In this document: positions 28,203-37,120 of the stretch, one piece after another
Numbering within the stretch: position 1 is the first letter of the stretch
How the letters are laid out: every line of letters starts with the position of its first letter
Source: Streptomyces violaceusniger
GTDB taxonomy: Bacteria; Actinomycetota; Actinomycetes; Streptomycetales; Streptomycetaceae
Direction: 5' to 3'
Length of the DNA stretch: 64,000 nt
NCBI GenBank assembly: GCA_005405945.1
Contig: BJHW01000002.1
Coordinates: forward strand, 1,798,001-1,862,000
Notes under the pieces: model-generated
Database searches by the model: none
The model's input: the letters and a program-made list of their open reading frames with translations, nothing else
Told to the model about the DNA's origin: nothing
Made by a program: the position numbers and the translations under genes

Positions 28203-29762
28203 ATGACCGATATCTTCCACGCCAGCCAGCCTTCGGTAGTCACCTCTCCCGCCGCCGAGATCGACTGCGACATCGTCATCATCGGTTCGGGTATGGGAGG
28301 CGGCACGCTGGCGTACGCGCTGCGCGATTCCGGGGCGCGTGTCCTCATCGTGGAGCAGGGCGACTTCCTGCCCAGAGAGATCGCCAACTGGTCGCCCCGC
28401 GCGGTTCACATGCGCGGCCGGTACAAGAACTCGGCCACGTGGTACGAGGCGGCCACCGGACGCGGCTTCACCCCGGGTAATTACCACTACGTCGGCGGCA
28501 GCACCAAGATGTACGGCGCCACCCTGCCGCGCTTCCGCGAACACGACTTCGAGGACGTCGAGCACCCCGACGGAGTGTCGCCGGCCTGGCCGCTGTCGTA
28601 CGCGGACCTCGAACGGCACTACACGCGGGCCGAGTCGATTTTCTGGGTGCACGGGCTGAAGGGGGAGGACCCCACGGAACCGTGGCGCTCCACGGACTTC
28701 CCGCACCCTCCGGTGCCCCACGACGAGACGGTGGCCGAGTACGTCGACAGCCTGCGGGCGCTGGGCCTGAGCCCCTTCAGCCTTCCGACGGCCATCGACT
28801 ACGGCCCCGGCGGGAAGTGCCTGTGGTGTGCCACCTGCGACGCCTTCCCGTGCATGGTCGACGCCAAGGGCGACGCGGACGTGGCGGCCGTGCGGCCCGC
28901 GCTGAAGTCCCCCACCGTACGGCTGCTGACCCGCACCGAGGTCCGCCGTCTCGACACGAACGGCACGGGCAAACAGGTCGTGTCCGCGCACGCGCTGCAC
29001 AACGGCTCGCCCGTCCGGATCACCGCCAAACGCTTCGTCGTCTCGGCCGGCGCGGCGAACACGGCGGCGCTGCTGCTGCGTTCGGCCTCCAGCGGTCACC
29101 CGGCGGGGCTCTCCAACGCGTCGGACCAGGTGGGCCGGAACTACATGACCCATGTGACGTCGTTCTTCCTGGCCGTCGACCCGCGTCACACCAACGAATC
29201 GGTGTTCCAGAAGACCATCGGCGTCAACGACTGGTACAACCCCGGCGGCGACAACCGTTACCCGCTGGGCAATGTGCAGGGGCTGGGCAAGCTCCAGGGC
29301 GCCATGGTCAAGAACGCCCGCCGGATGATCCCCAAAGCCATCCTGGACGCGGTCACCCACCGCACCCTCGACCTCTTCCTGCAGACCGAGGACCTGCCGC
29401 TGGCGGAGAACCGGGTCACGCTGGGCTCCGACGGCCGGCTCGTCCTGGCCCGCAGGGCCACCAATCTTTCCGCACACCGGGAACTCGTCAAACGGATGAA
29501 GGCGGTATCCCGCAAGGCGGGCTATCCGGTCGCCCTCACCCAACTCCTCGGCATCGAGGCATCGTCCCACCAGTGCGGCACCGCGCGCATGGGCGTGAAC
29601 CCGGCGACCAGCGTCGTCGACCCGTACTGCAAGTCCCACGACGTCGACAACCTCTGGATCGTCGACTCCTCACTCTTCCCGTCCTCGGCGGCGGTGAACC
29701 CGGCGCTCACCGTCGCGTCCCTCGCCCTCCGGGTCGCGGAGTCGGGACAGCTCACCGCCTGA
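28203..29762 (+). CDS. GMC-type FAD-dependent oxidoreductase
   Basis: A 519-residue flavoprotein. The FAD motif IIGSGMGGGTLAYALRD (about residues 28-44) is followed by VEQGD; the C-terminal GMC signature includes HQCGTARMG (about 457-465, catalytic His) and NPALTVASLALR (about 498-509). A Cys-rich insert, GGKCLWCATCDAFPC (about 201-215), is present, as in some glucose- or cholesterol-type dehydrogenases. Predicted to oxidise an alcohol or sugar. No signal peptide. It follows the PucR-type regulator, whose candidate operator lies in its promoter. Confidence 0.88.
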   Translation: MTDIFHASQPSVVTSPAAEIDCDIVIIGSGMGGGTLAYALRDSGARVLIVEQGDFLPREIANWSPRAVHMRGRYKNSATWYEAATGRGFTPGNYHYVGGSTKMYGATLPRFREHDFEDVEHPDGVSPAWPLSYADLERHYTRAESIFWVHGLKGEDPTEPWRSTDFPHPPVPHDETVAEYVDSLRALGLSPFSLPTAIDYGPGGKCLWCATCDAFPCMVDAKGDADVAAVRPALKSPTVRLLTRTEVRRLDTNGTGKQVVSAHALHNGSPVRITAKRFVVSAGAANTAALLLRSASSGHPAGLSNASDQVGRNYMTHVTSFFLAVDPRHTNESVFQKTIGVNDWYNPGGDNRYPLGNVQGLGKLQGAMVKNARRMIPKAILDAVTHRTLDLFLQTEDLPLAENRVTLGSDGRLVLARRATNLSAHRELVKRMKAVSRKAGYPVALTQLLGIEASSHQCGTARMGVNPATSVVDPYCKSHDVDNLWIVDSSLFPSSAAVNPALTVASLALRVAESGQLTA

Positions 29763-29852
29763 CCGGCCACCCCCCGGCTCATCCCCCCGGCTCATCCCCT
29801 GGCCACTTTCCGCCCCCCCGCACCCCGCGGGCACGAACCACAGGAGCACACC

Positions 29853-30403
29853 ATCGCCACCACCACCCCGAACGGCGGTATTCCCACCTTGCGGTCCCTC
29901 GACCATGTCGCCCTCACGGTGCCCGACCTCCACCAGGCGATCGCCTTCTTCGTCGAACACGTAGGTGGTGAATTCGTCTTCCTCGACGGCCCCTTCGCGG
30001 ACGACGAAGGTGACGGCATGACCCGTCGGCTCAATGTGCACCCAGAAGCCACGTGCACCCTCGCGATGGTACGGCTGGGACGCATCAATCTGGAGCTGTT
30101 CGAGTACAGTGCCCCGAGCGGTCGACGGCACAACCGCGCAACAGCGACATCGGGGGGCACCATCTCGCCCTCTATGTCGACGATGTCGACGCGGCGCGCG
30201 CGTATCTGTCGTACGTTCCGGGCGTCACGCTGATGGACGGGCCGAACGGGGTCGCGGAGAACTCGCCGGTGGCGGGCCAGCGGTGGTTCTACTTCACCAC
30301 CCCGTGGGGGCTTCAGATGGAGATCACCTCTTGCTCCGACGGCACGTTCTACCGGGGGCGCCCCGGCGAGCGGATGGCTCCGCCCGCGGAACGCCGGGGC
30401 TGA
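29853..30403 (+). CDS. VOC/glyoxalase-fold protein, one-base frameshift, possible ATC start
   Basis: About 183 residues after repair; two beta-alpha-beta-beta-beta units, the first opening SLDHVALTVPDLHQAIAFF and the second GGHHLALYVDDVDAARAYL. Metal ligand His and Glu positions of the family are present (LDHVA, LELFEY, GHHLAL, LQMEITS). The frame breaks at 30112-30115, where a fifth C restores YSAPERSTAQPRN. The best ribosome site (AGGAG at 29842-29846) is six bases before an ATC at 29853, so either ATC is a rare start or an ATG was lost; TTG 29889 is the alternative. Function unknown; may open or isomerise a product of the GMC enzyme. Confidence 0.75.
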
Positions 30404-30404
30404 G

Positions 30405-30631
30405 TCGATTACCGGAGCCCCTTGGCCCATGGCGAGCGGGTCCTCGCGGGCGGCACTGCGGCCAGAGCGGGTGCCGAGTAGACCTCGCCGGGGCGCAGTT
30501 CGCCGGAGATCAGCGCAGCGCGCAGGGCTGAGCGCCGCGATGCCCGCGTCCTGGGCGGCGAGCACGAGGTCGTACACCTGCCGTTGTACGGGGGAGTAGG
30601 GTCCCCTCCGCGGCTGACGTGTCACCGGCAT
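30405..30631 (-). pseudogene. GntR-family regulator remnant
   Basis: In two frames this stretch encodes pieces of a GntR regulator N-terminus: PYSPVQRQVYDLVLAAQDAG, then ALISGELRPGEVYSAPALAA, the latter being the typical first helix-turn of the winged helix. The recognition helix and the whole effector domain are missing. The frame between the two pieces is broken and the end reads into unrelated sequence up to the VOC gene. A truncated relic rather than a working regulator. Confidence 0.55.
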
Positions 30632-30637
30632 TGTGGT

Positions 30638-31218
30638 TCAGGGCGACGCGGTCCAGCGTGGCGCGGTCTCGGCCCATTCGGTGTCCCACTCGGCGAGATT
30701 GCGCCGGCGCAGGACCACGGCGGCGCAGCGGTAGGCGGCGGCACCGGCCAGGAGCACGGTCAGGAAGGCGACAAGACCCCAGCCCATGGTGCGGCTGCGG
30801 ATCTGTGCGGCGGTCATGGGCGGCTCGGCGATCGCTCCGTCCGCGTCGACCCATACGTGGACGGAGCTGCCCGCGTTCAGCCCGGGCAGGACGTCGGCCT
30901 CGGCGGTGCGGGTCCGTCCGTTCGGGTCGGTGAAGCGGACCGTGGCCGGGTAGCGGTTCTCCCTCGCCTCCGCCGATCCGGGCTCCGGGTGATCGGGGCG
31001 TCGTGGGTGAGGACGGCGGTGGTGAGGCGCAGGGTCTGTCGCTGGTGTTCGGCGGCCGCGCGGTAGTGGCGGTGGGCGGCGTCACCGGCGGCGTACGTGG
31101 CACCGAGCCCCAGGAGCGGCACGAGCAGCAACAACGCCAGCGCGATCCGGCCCTGAAGGCGGTCGGTGCACCGGTACAGCGGATTGTGCCGCCAGCGCCA
31201 CAGCGACAGGGGATGCAC
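30638..31218 (-). CDS. Rv1733c-like two-helix membrane protein, one-base frameshift
   Basis: About 193 residues after repair. N-terminal WRWRHNPLYRCTDRLQGR, first helix IALALLLLVPLLGLGATYA, an extracytoplasmic segment of about 110 residues with NRYPATVRFTDPNGRT, and a second helix GWGLVAFLTVLLAGAAAY. This is the layout of the Rv1733c family; the M. tuberculosis member belongs to the dormancy (DosR) regulon. The break is at 30995-30998, a four-base run needing five. Start uncertain: GTG 31218 begins just before the conserved WRWRHNP; an ATG at 31383 is also in frame. Confidence 0.75.
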
Positions 31219-31449
31219 CAGCCCGTGGTGCGGGGGTCGGGGGGTGGCTGCGCGGGAGGTATCACGCCGGACACGGTGGTTCTCCTTCCAGGACAGGGGG
31301 ATGACCGCGACCGGGTGCGGAGGGCGCGAAGGGTGCGGAGGGCGCGGTCGCGGCACGCCAACGGGCGTAGGGGAATGGCGCACAGGAGACCCCGGCCGGT
31401 AGGGCGGCGGGGTCGGCGGGGCGGCGGGGTCGGCGAACAGAGGGCCGGG

Positions 31450-32268
31450 TCAGGGCGGGGACGTGCCACTGGCCGACGGATGGCCGTGCGCGGCCTGAAG
31501 GAACTTGACGGCGCCGCGGAGCGCCGCGGTGTGCGGTGCGGGAACCGCCCGCAGAGGCGCGTGGGTGCCGCCGATCAGCCGGTGGGTGAGGTCGGGGCGC
31601 AGGGCGCCGCCGCCGGCCACGAGGGCTCCCCGGGCCAGGGCCTCGGCGGTGAGGGACGTGCGGTCCTGCCGGAGCATTGAAGTGATCATGGTGCTGATGG
31701 CTCCGCTGATCTCCGCCGTGGCGCCTTCGCCGGCGAGGTCGGCGGTGCCCAGGGCGGTGCGGCGGGCGTCGAAGACGAGGCCGTCGAGGAGGAGGACCAC
31801 TTCGGTGAGGTGGGCGCCGATGTCCACCACGAGCAGCGGCAGGGAGGGGTCGGCGTCCGCGGCCAGGGCGATGGCGCGTGCGGTGGGGACGGTCAGGACC
31901 GCGCGCGGGCGCAGCACCTCCACGGCGGTGCGGGCGCGTTCCCGGAAGGCGGGGCCGTCCAGCACGGGCGCGGTGACCACCACCAGCGGGCGGGTGAGCC
32001 GGGGCAGGCGGTGGCTGAGCAGCCGGTCGAGCATCCGGGCCGTTGCCGGAACGTCGACGATGGCGCCGCGCTGGATCGGGTACACCGCCCCGGCACCGGG
32101 GAAGGTGATGGTGGGCACGTCGAGGACCATGCCGCGGCCGGCGATCCAGGCGCGGGTGCGGGCGCTTCCCAGGTCGAGGGCGAGGCCGCAGCAGTGCCGG
32201 CACAACGGCCAGGGCCGGTGCCGGGGCCCGGCGGGGGAACCGGTCCGGAAGCGGCGGAGGACGGTCAT
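31450..32268 (-). CDS. Short MreB-like (actin-fold) protein
   Basis: A 272-residue actin-superfamily protein, shorter than MreB or Mbl (about 340). Nucleotide-binding signatures are present: phosphate-1 ALDLGSARTRAWI (near residue 30), phosphate-2 VVDIGAHLTEVVLL (near 150) and adenosine LVAGGGALRPDL (near 225). Regions corresponding to parts of the polymerisation interface appear shortened. Streptomyces is known to carry a third, shorter MreB-like protein in addition to MreB and Mbl; this looks like that type. Its ATG overlaps the stop of a TraR/DksA-type gene (ATGA). Confidence 0.82.
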   Translation of the reverse strand: MTVLRRFRTGSPAGPRHRPWPLCRHCCGLALDLGSARTRAWIAGRGMVLDVPTITFPGAGAVYPIQRGAIVDVPATARMLDRLLSHRLPRLTRPLVVVTAPVLDGPAFRERARTAVEVLRPRAVLTVPTARAIALAADADPSLPLLVVDIGAHLTEVVLLLDGLVFDARRTALGTADLAGEGATAEISGAISTMITSMLRQDRTSLTAEALARGALVAGGGALRPDLTHRLIGGTHAPLRAVPAPHTAALRGAVKFLQAAHGHPSASGTSPP

Positions 32269-32630
32269 CGCCCGGCCTCCCGCACCTGCTGGCACCGTGC
32301 GCAGTAGCGGGCCTGCGGAACGATCAGCAGGCGTTCGCGTTCGACGGGGCGACGGCACAGGTGGCACATGCCGTAGCGGCCCTCGGCGATGCGTCGCAGC
32401 GCCGCCTCCACATCGGCGAGGACCATGCGCGCGGAGGCGGCGACTTTGACGTCCACCTCGGCCTGTGCCGCGGAGTGCCGTCGGAGCAGGTCCTCGGCGC
32501 GGGGCGGCGCGGCGATCCGCCGCAGCTGTTCCTGGCGGAACAGGCGCTGTTCGTGGAGGTTCTCCCGCAGCGCGGCAAGGTCCTCTGGCGACAGGTGCGC
32601 GGCACGGTCGCCGATGGTCTGGTGGTTCAC
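32265..32630 (-). CDS. TraR/DksA-type zinc-finger protein, copy 1
   Basis: A 121-residue protein with a helical N-terminus (LSPEDLAALRENLHEQRLFR) and a C-terminal Cys4 zinc finger, CHLCRRP...YCARCQ. DksA/TraR relatives insert into the RNA polymerase secondary channel; the short TraR-like size fits. GTG 32630 (or the adjacent GTG 32633) follows AAAGGGG. Translationally coupled to the MreB-like gene and 50 bases after a second, similar gene, so the two may have arisen by duplication. Confidence 0.87.
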   Translation of the reverse strand: MNHQTIGDRAAHLSPEDLAALRENLHEQRLFRQEQLRRIAAPPRAEDLLRRHSAAQAEVDVKVAASARMVLADVEAALRRIAEGRYGMCHLCRRPVERERLLIVPQARYCARCQQVREAGR

Positions 32631-32682
32631 CACTTCACCCCTTTGAGCAGGGCGGAGACGAAAACGGGTCGGATGGGGAGGG

Positions 32683-33012
32683 TCAGGCGGTGGCGCGGCC
32701 CTGGCAGGCGACGCAGTACCGGGTGTAGGGAAGGATCTCCAGGCGTTCGGCGGGGACGGGCTTGGCGCAGCCCCGGCAGGTGCCGTAGGTGCCGTCGTCG
32801 ACGCGGGCGAACGCCTCGTCGATCTCGGTGAGGACGCGCTGGATCGCCTCCGTCTGCGCGGACACCAGATGGGCGTCCGTGCTCTGGGCGCTCTCGTCGA
32901 GGGCGCGCAGCTGGGCCAGGCGGCTGTTGCGGGCGTGTTCGAGGCGCTGGCGGGCCTCATGAGAGGTCAGCCGCCCGGGGCGGGGACCGGTCTGGGCGGT
33001 GTCGAGCGGCAC
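32683..33012 (-). CDS. TraR/DksA-type zinc-finger protein, copy 2
   Basis: A 109-residue relative of the next gene: helices with RQRLEHARNSRLAQLRALD, then a zinc finger CRGCAKPVPAERLEI...YCVACQ. The conserved DGTYGTCRGCAKPV arrangement is diagnostic for the DksA/TraR family. First gene of the minus-strand trio (TraR/DksA, TraR/DksA, MreB-like). ATG 33012; upstream AGGTAGGACC. The IS110-family element begins on its upstream side and may separate it from its original promoter. Confidence 0.9.
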   Translation of the reverse strand: MPLDTAQTGPRPGRLTSHEARQRLEHARNSRLAQLRALDESAQSTDAHLVSAQTEAIQRVLTEIDEAFARVDDGTYGTCRGCAKPVPAERLEILPYTRYCVACQGRATA

Positions 33013-33248
33013 GGTGAGGTCCTACCTTTCAAGGGTGGTTGCTCTGGTCATTCGTAAGATCGGAGGGCCCGGGGGCTTTGGGTATGGCTGCATGGTGGGC
33101 GCCTTTTGGATGGCTCAAAGGACTTGGCCGCCCGGAGCCCCGCGACGACTCGACCGCCAATTGGGAGACGCGACCCGATCGCTGCTGTAGGACAACGTCG
33201 GCGAGGTCGTCTGCGGGAGTGAAGTGACGACGAGCTGGTGGAGGGAAC
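33013..33248. other. Non-coding left flank of IS110-family element
   Basis: 236 bases between the TraR/DksA gene and the transposase start, with no credible gene. IS110-group elements carry the programmable bridge RNA in the non-coding stretch before the transposase, so this is where such an RNA would lie. I can see GC-rich short inverted segments around 33088-33145 but cannot show a bridge-RNA fold or the element boundary. Confidence 0.35.
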
Positions 33249-34438
33249 GTGCCCGAGATCTGGGCCGGAGTGGACATCGGCAAGGAACATCACCACTGCG
33301 TGGTGATCAACGCGGACGGCGAACGGTTGCTTTCCCGCCGGGTCCTCAACGACGAAACCGAGCTGCTCCAGCTCATCGGCGATGTCCTGGAGATATCTAC
33401 GGATGTGCTGTGGGCCGTCGACCTCAACCACGGCGCCGCCGCCCTGCTGATCGGCCTGCTCCTCGGCCACGGCCAGCCCATGGCCTATCTCACCGGCCTG
33501 GCCGTCCACCGCGCCTCGGTCACCTACAAGGGCGAGGGCAAGACCGACGCGAAGGACGCCTTCGTCATCGCCGACCAGGCCCGCGTCCGCCGCGACCTCG
33601 GCCTCCTGCGGCCCGGTGACGAGATCGCTGTCGACCTGCGCACCCTGACCGCCCGACGCTTGGACGTGGTCTTCGACCGCACCCGGCAGATCAACCGGCT
33701 CCGTGCCCAACTGCTGGAGGTGTTCCCTGCGTTGGAGCGGTCGCTGGACCTGGTCAACAAGGGCCCGGTGATGCTGCTGACCGGCTACCAGACCCCGGCC
33801 GCGATCCGCCGCGCCGGCGTCAAGCGGATCGAGACCTGGCTGAAAAACCGCAAGGTCCGCGGTGCCGCCGCGCTGGCGAAGACGGCTGTGGAGGCCGCCC
33901 AGGCGCAGATGACCGCGCTGCCCGGCGAAAAGCTGGCGGCCGCCATGGTGGTCCGCCTCGCGAAGGGGGTGATGGCCCTTGATGAGGAGATCGTCGAGCT
34001 TGACGCCCTGATCGAGGCCACGTTTCGCGAGCATCCGCACGCCGAGGTGATCCGCAGCCTGCCCGGCATGGGCCCCAAGCTCGGCGCCGAATTCATCGCC
34101 GCGACCGGCGGTGACATGGACGCCTTCGGCAGCGCCGACCGCCTGGCTGGCTTCGCCGGCCTTGCCCCAGGCCCCGTGACTCCGGCCGCGTCAGCGGCAA
34201 CCTGCGCCGCCCCCGGCGCTACCACCGCGGACTGCTGCGCTCGATGTACCTCTCGGCGATGGTCAGCATCACGACATGCCCCGCGTCCAAGGCGTACTAC
34301 CAGCGGAAGAGAAGCGAGGGGAAGGGCCACAAGCAGGCCCTGCTCGCGCTCGCCCGCCGCAGGCTCAACGTCCTGTGGGCGATGATCCGTGACGGACAGT
34401 GCTACCAAGGTTCACCTCCCGCCACGACTGCGGCTTGA
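33249..34438 (+). mobile_element. IS110-family transposase (DEDD), one-base frameshift
   Basis: About 397 residues after repair. N-terminal RuvC-like DEDD domain: GVDIGKEHHH (Asp), WAVDLNHG, KTDAKDAFVIAD; C-terminal Transposase_20 domain with RSLPGMGPKLGAEFIAATGG and, after the break, RVSGNLRRPRRYHRGLL with the catalytic Ser. The frame is lost at 34173-34176 (four C, five needed) and continues as RSMYLSAMVSITTCPASK. IS110 elements lack terminal inverted repeats, so the ends cannot be defined here. It sits between the TraR/DksA-MreB-like operon and a two-component system, apparently as an insertion in an otherwise compact block. Confidence 0.88.
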
Positions 34439-34822
34439 CATCACGATTGGGAAGTCCTTTCTCGAAGAGCGCGCTACGTGCGGCAGTGGCCGCCCGGTTC
34501 CGCCGGCCGCGGTCTCCACGACCGCGAGAGGTGGCCGTACCGGACGGCTCGATCACCTTCGACTCTGCTCGACTCGGCGCCGGAAGCCCATCGGGCGCGG
34601 ACCCCATTTGCCCGGGACGGCGGTGACCACAGGGCGACGGCGGGGAACGGCGCATGGGTACCCGATGACCTCGGAAATGGGGAACGGACCCATCGACCGC
34701 GCGCGGTCCGGGAGGCAGGCTGTGTCAGGCTCGGTCGTGATCAGTCGCGGCGGCTCCGCCCGGGGGCGATGAGCGACAGTGGAGCTGATCGGACTCGGAG
34801 CGCAGAAGGAGGAGTTTCCCCG
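34439..34822. other. 384-base region between IS110 element and sensor kinase
   Basis: Includes the unknown right end of the IS110-family element and the promoter of the two-component operon. An in-frame ATG at 34769 could extend the kinase by 18 residues, but the AGGAGG at about 34807-34812 clearly selects GTG 34823. No RNA gene or protein gene recognised. Confidence 0.4.
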
Positions 34823-35785
34823 GTGTCGCTGTTCTGGCGGATCTTCGGGCTCAACGCCCTGGTGCTGGGCACCGCCACGGCGCTGCTGCTGTGGGCGCCG
34901 GTGACCGTCTCCGTACCGGTGCTGCTGACCGAGGCGATCATCCTGGTCGGCGGTCTCGCCGTCATGCTGGTCGCCAACGGCACCCTGCTGCGCTGGGGTC
35001 TGGCCCCGCTGGACCGGCTGACCAGGCTGATGACCACCGTCGACCTGCTGCGCCCGGGCCAGCGGCTGCCCGTGCCCGGCGCCGGCGGCGGTAGCGAGGT
35101 GTCCGAGCTGATCCGCACCTTCAACGCCATGCTCGACCGGCTGGAGCACGAACGCGCCACGTCCAGCGCCCGGGTGCTGCTGGCCCAGGAGGCGGAACGC
35201 CGCCGCATCGCCCAGGAGCTGCACGACGAGGTCGGGCAGAGCATGACCGCGATCCTGCTGGTGCTGGGGCGCACCGCGGACGACGCCCCCGAGCCGCTGC
35301 GCGAGGACCTCCAGCAGGCCCAGGAGATCACCCGGGAGAGCCTGGACGAGGTCCGCCGCCTGGTGCGCCGCCTGCGGCCCGGCGTCCTGGACGACCTGGG
35401 CCTGGTCAGCGCGCTGACCTCGCTCACCCAGGACTTCGCCACCCACACCGGGCTGCGGGTCGTGCGCCGCCTCGATGCCGACCTGCCCACCCTCGACCAG
35501 GAGCGCGAGCTCGTGCTGTACCGGGTGGCCCAGGAGAGCCTGACCAACGCGGCCCGCCACGCGGACGCGCGGCAGGTCGAGGTGAGCCTGCGCCGCGTCG
35601 GCGATGCGGTGGTGCTGGAGATCGCCGACGACGGCCGCGGCATCGAGGCCGCCTGCGAGGGCGCCGGGATCCGCGGCATGCGCGAACGGGCCCTGCTCGC
35701 CGGAGCCACCCTGGACATCACCTCGACGCCCGGCACCGGCACCCGGATCCGCCTCATCACCCCCGCCCCCAGGAAGCAGCTCTGA
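34823..35785 (+). CDS. NarL-type sensor histidine kinase
   Basis: A 320-residue membrane kinase. Two N-terminal helices (about residues 5-25 and 30-50) with almost no periplasmic loop, a HAMP region (LAPLDRLTRLMTTVDLL), the HisKA_3 dimerisation helix with phosphoacceptor His in RRRIAQELHDEVGQSM (about residue 133) and a HATPase domain with NAARHA and GIRGMRERALLAG. The lack of an external domain suggests sensing within or at the membrane. Start fixed by AGGAGGAG eight bases before GTG 34823. Followed directly by its response regulator; LSFRP-type dormancy sensing is possible but unproven. Confidence 0.9.
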   Translation: MSLFWRIFGLNALVLGTATALLLWAPVTVSVPVLLTEAIILVGGLAVMLVANGTLLRWGLAPLDRLTRLMTTVDLLRPGQRLPVPGAGGGSEVSELIRTFNAMLDRLEHERATSSARVLLAQEAERRRIAQELHDEVGQSMTAILLVLGRTADDAPEPLREDLQQAQEITRESLDEVRRLVRRLRPGVLDDLGLVSALTSLTQDFATHTGLRVVRRLDADLPTLDQERELVLYRVAQESLTNAARHADARQVEVSLRRVGDAVVLEIADDGRGIEAACEGAGIRGMRERALLAGATLDITSTPGTGTRIRLITPAPRKQL

Positions 35786-35787
35786 CC

Positions 35788-36495
35788 ATGCCCGACCCGA
35801 CCCCGCCCGGACCCACCACGGCCTCGACACCGCATCCCACGGCCGCGACGCCGATCCGCATCCTGCTCGCCGACGACCACGCTCTGGTACGCCGCGGCGT
35901 ACGCCTGATCCTGGACAGGGAACCCGACCTGGAGGTCGTCGCCGAGGCCGGGGACGGAGCCGAGGCCATCGAGATGGCCCGGAGCCAGGAGGTCGACCTG
36001 GCCGTGCTCGACATCGCCATGCCGCGCCTGACCGGCCTCCAGGCCACCCGCGAGCTGGTGGCGCTCAAGCCGGGCCTGCGCATCCTGATGCTGACGATGC
36101 ACGACAACGAGCAATACCTGTTCCAGGCCCTCAAGGCCGGGGCCTGTGGCTATGTGCTGAAGTCGGTCGCCGACCGTGATCTGGTCGCCGCCTGCCGGGC
36201 CGCGATGCGCAACGAGCCGTTCCTCTACCCCGGCGCGGTCACCGCCCTCATCCGCAACTACCTGGACCGGGTCCGCCACGGCGAGGAAGACCCCGATCAG
36301 CTCCTCACACCTCGTGAGGAGGAGGTCCTCAAACTCGTCGCCGAAGGGCACTCCTCCAAGGAGATCGCCGAGATCCTTTTCATCAGCGTCAAGACCGTGC
36401 ACCGCCACCGGGCCAACCTCCTGCACAAACTCGGTCTGCACGACCGGCTGGAGCTGACCCGCTACGCCATCCGCGCCGGGCTCATCGAACCCTGA
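35788..36495 (+). CDS. NarL/FixJ-type response regulator
   Basis: A 235-residue regulator. Receiver domain (about residues 22-140) with the acidic pair in LLADDHA, phosphoacceptor Asp in LAVLDIAMP (about 75), Thr in LMLTMHD and Lys in YVLKSV; LuxR-type helix-turn-helix at the C-terminus (LTPREEEVLKLVAEGHSSKEIAEI, then FISVKTVHRHRANLLHKL). A Pro/Thr-rich N-terminal extension of about 20 residues precedes the receiver. Two bases after the kinase gene, so co-translated. Followed by a strong terminator. Confidence 0.93.
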   Translation: MPDPTPPGPTTASTPHPTAATPIRILLADDHALVRRGVRLILDREPDLEVVAEAGDGAEAIEMARSQEVDLAVLDIAMPRLTGLQATRELVALKPGLRILMLTMHDNEQYLFQALKAGACGYVLKSVADRDLVAACRAAMRNEPFLYPGAVTALIRNYLDRVRHGEEDPDQLLTPREEEVLKLVAEGHSSKEIAEILFISVKTVHRHRANLLHKLGLHDRLELTRYAIRAGLIEP

Positions 36496-36518
36496 CACCC
36501 GCCCCGCCCCTCACCGGC

Positions 36519-36561
36519 GTCCGGGGCTCCGGTCGTCCACTCCCGGGCCGGAGCCCCGGAC
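36519..36561 (+). terminator. Hairpin terminator after response regulator
   Basis: Perfect 14-bp stem GTCCGGGGCTCCGG with its complement around a 15-base loop, 23 bases after the stop codon. A short direct repeat (CCCCGGACCGGCA) follows it. Confidence 0.75.
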
Positions 36562-36634
36562 CGGCACCCCGGACCGGCACCCCGCGTCGAGCACTCGCAG
36601 GGAAGTCGATGACCCAGCAGGAAAGGGACGGTGC

Positions 36635-37051
36635 ATGCGCCCAGTACCCCGCACCATCCCGACCGCCGGTCACCGGCTCCACCGGCTCGCGGGAACGCTC
36701 ATCGCGCTCCTCGCCGTCCTGCTGGCGCTGGTTCCCGCCGGTACCGCGCGCGCCGCTTCCGGTCCGGTCCCCCATCAGGCCCCGGCGGCCACGGGCGCCG
36801 AGCGCCCGGGCACCGGCCCCCGCGCGGATGACCCGTGTGCCGCCGGCTGCCCGGCCCAGGCCAGGGTCCGCCACGACCATCTCGGTGAGCGCCCGTGCGC
36901 ACCGGATCACCACGCCACCGACCCCCGCGATACGAATGCCGACCCGGCTGTCGGTCCACGTGCTCCAGCGCCCTCCGCGTGCCCACCCGTCTCTCCCGGC
37001 CGATCGGCCCACGACCGTGGCCGGGCCCCTCCGGCGCCCGCGGGTATCTGA
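36635..37051 (+). CDS. Small secreted protein of unknown function
   Basis: A 138-residue protein with a basic N-terminus, a hydrophobic core LAGTLIALLAVLLALVPAG and an AxA-type signal peptidase site (TARAA near residue 40). The mature part is Pro/Ala/His-rich with four Cys and no recognised domain; low-complexity composition makes a real fold doubtful. ATG 36635 follows AAAGGACGG. It sits between the two-component genes and secDF, suggesting a target or accessory of that system. I do not recognise the family. Confidence 0.6.
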   Translation: MRPVPRTIPTAGHRLHRLAGTLIALLAVLLALVPAGTARAASGPVPHQAPAATGAERPGTGPRADDPCAAGCPAQARVRHDHLGERPCAPDHHATDPRDTNADPAVGPRAPAPSACPPVSPGRSAHDRGRAPPAPAGI

Positions 37052-37120
37052 CGCGACCGATCACCCTTTCCTCCGTCGCGGCCGGGTGTGCCGCTGCCGC
37101 GACGTGCCTGCCGGAGGCTC

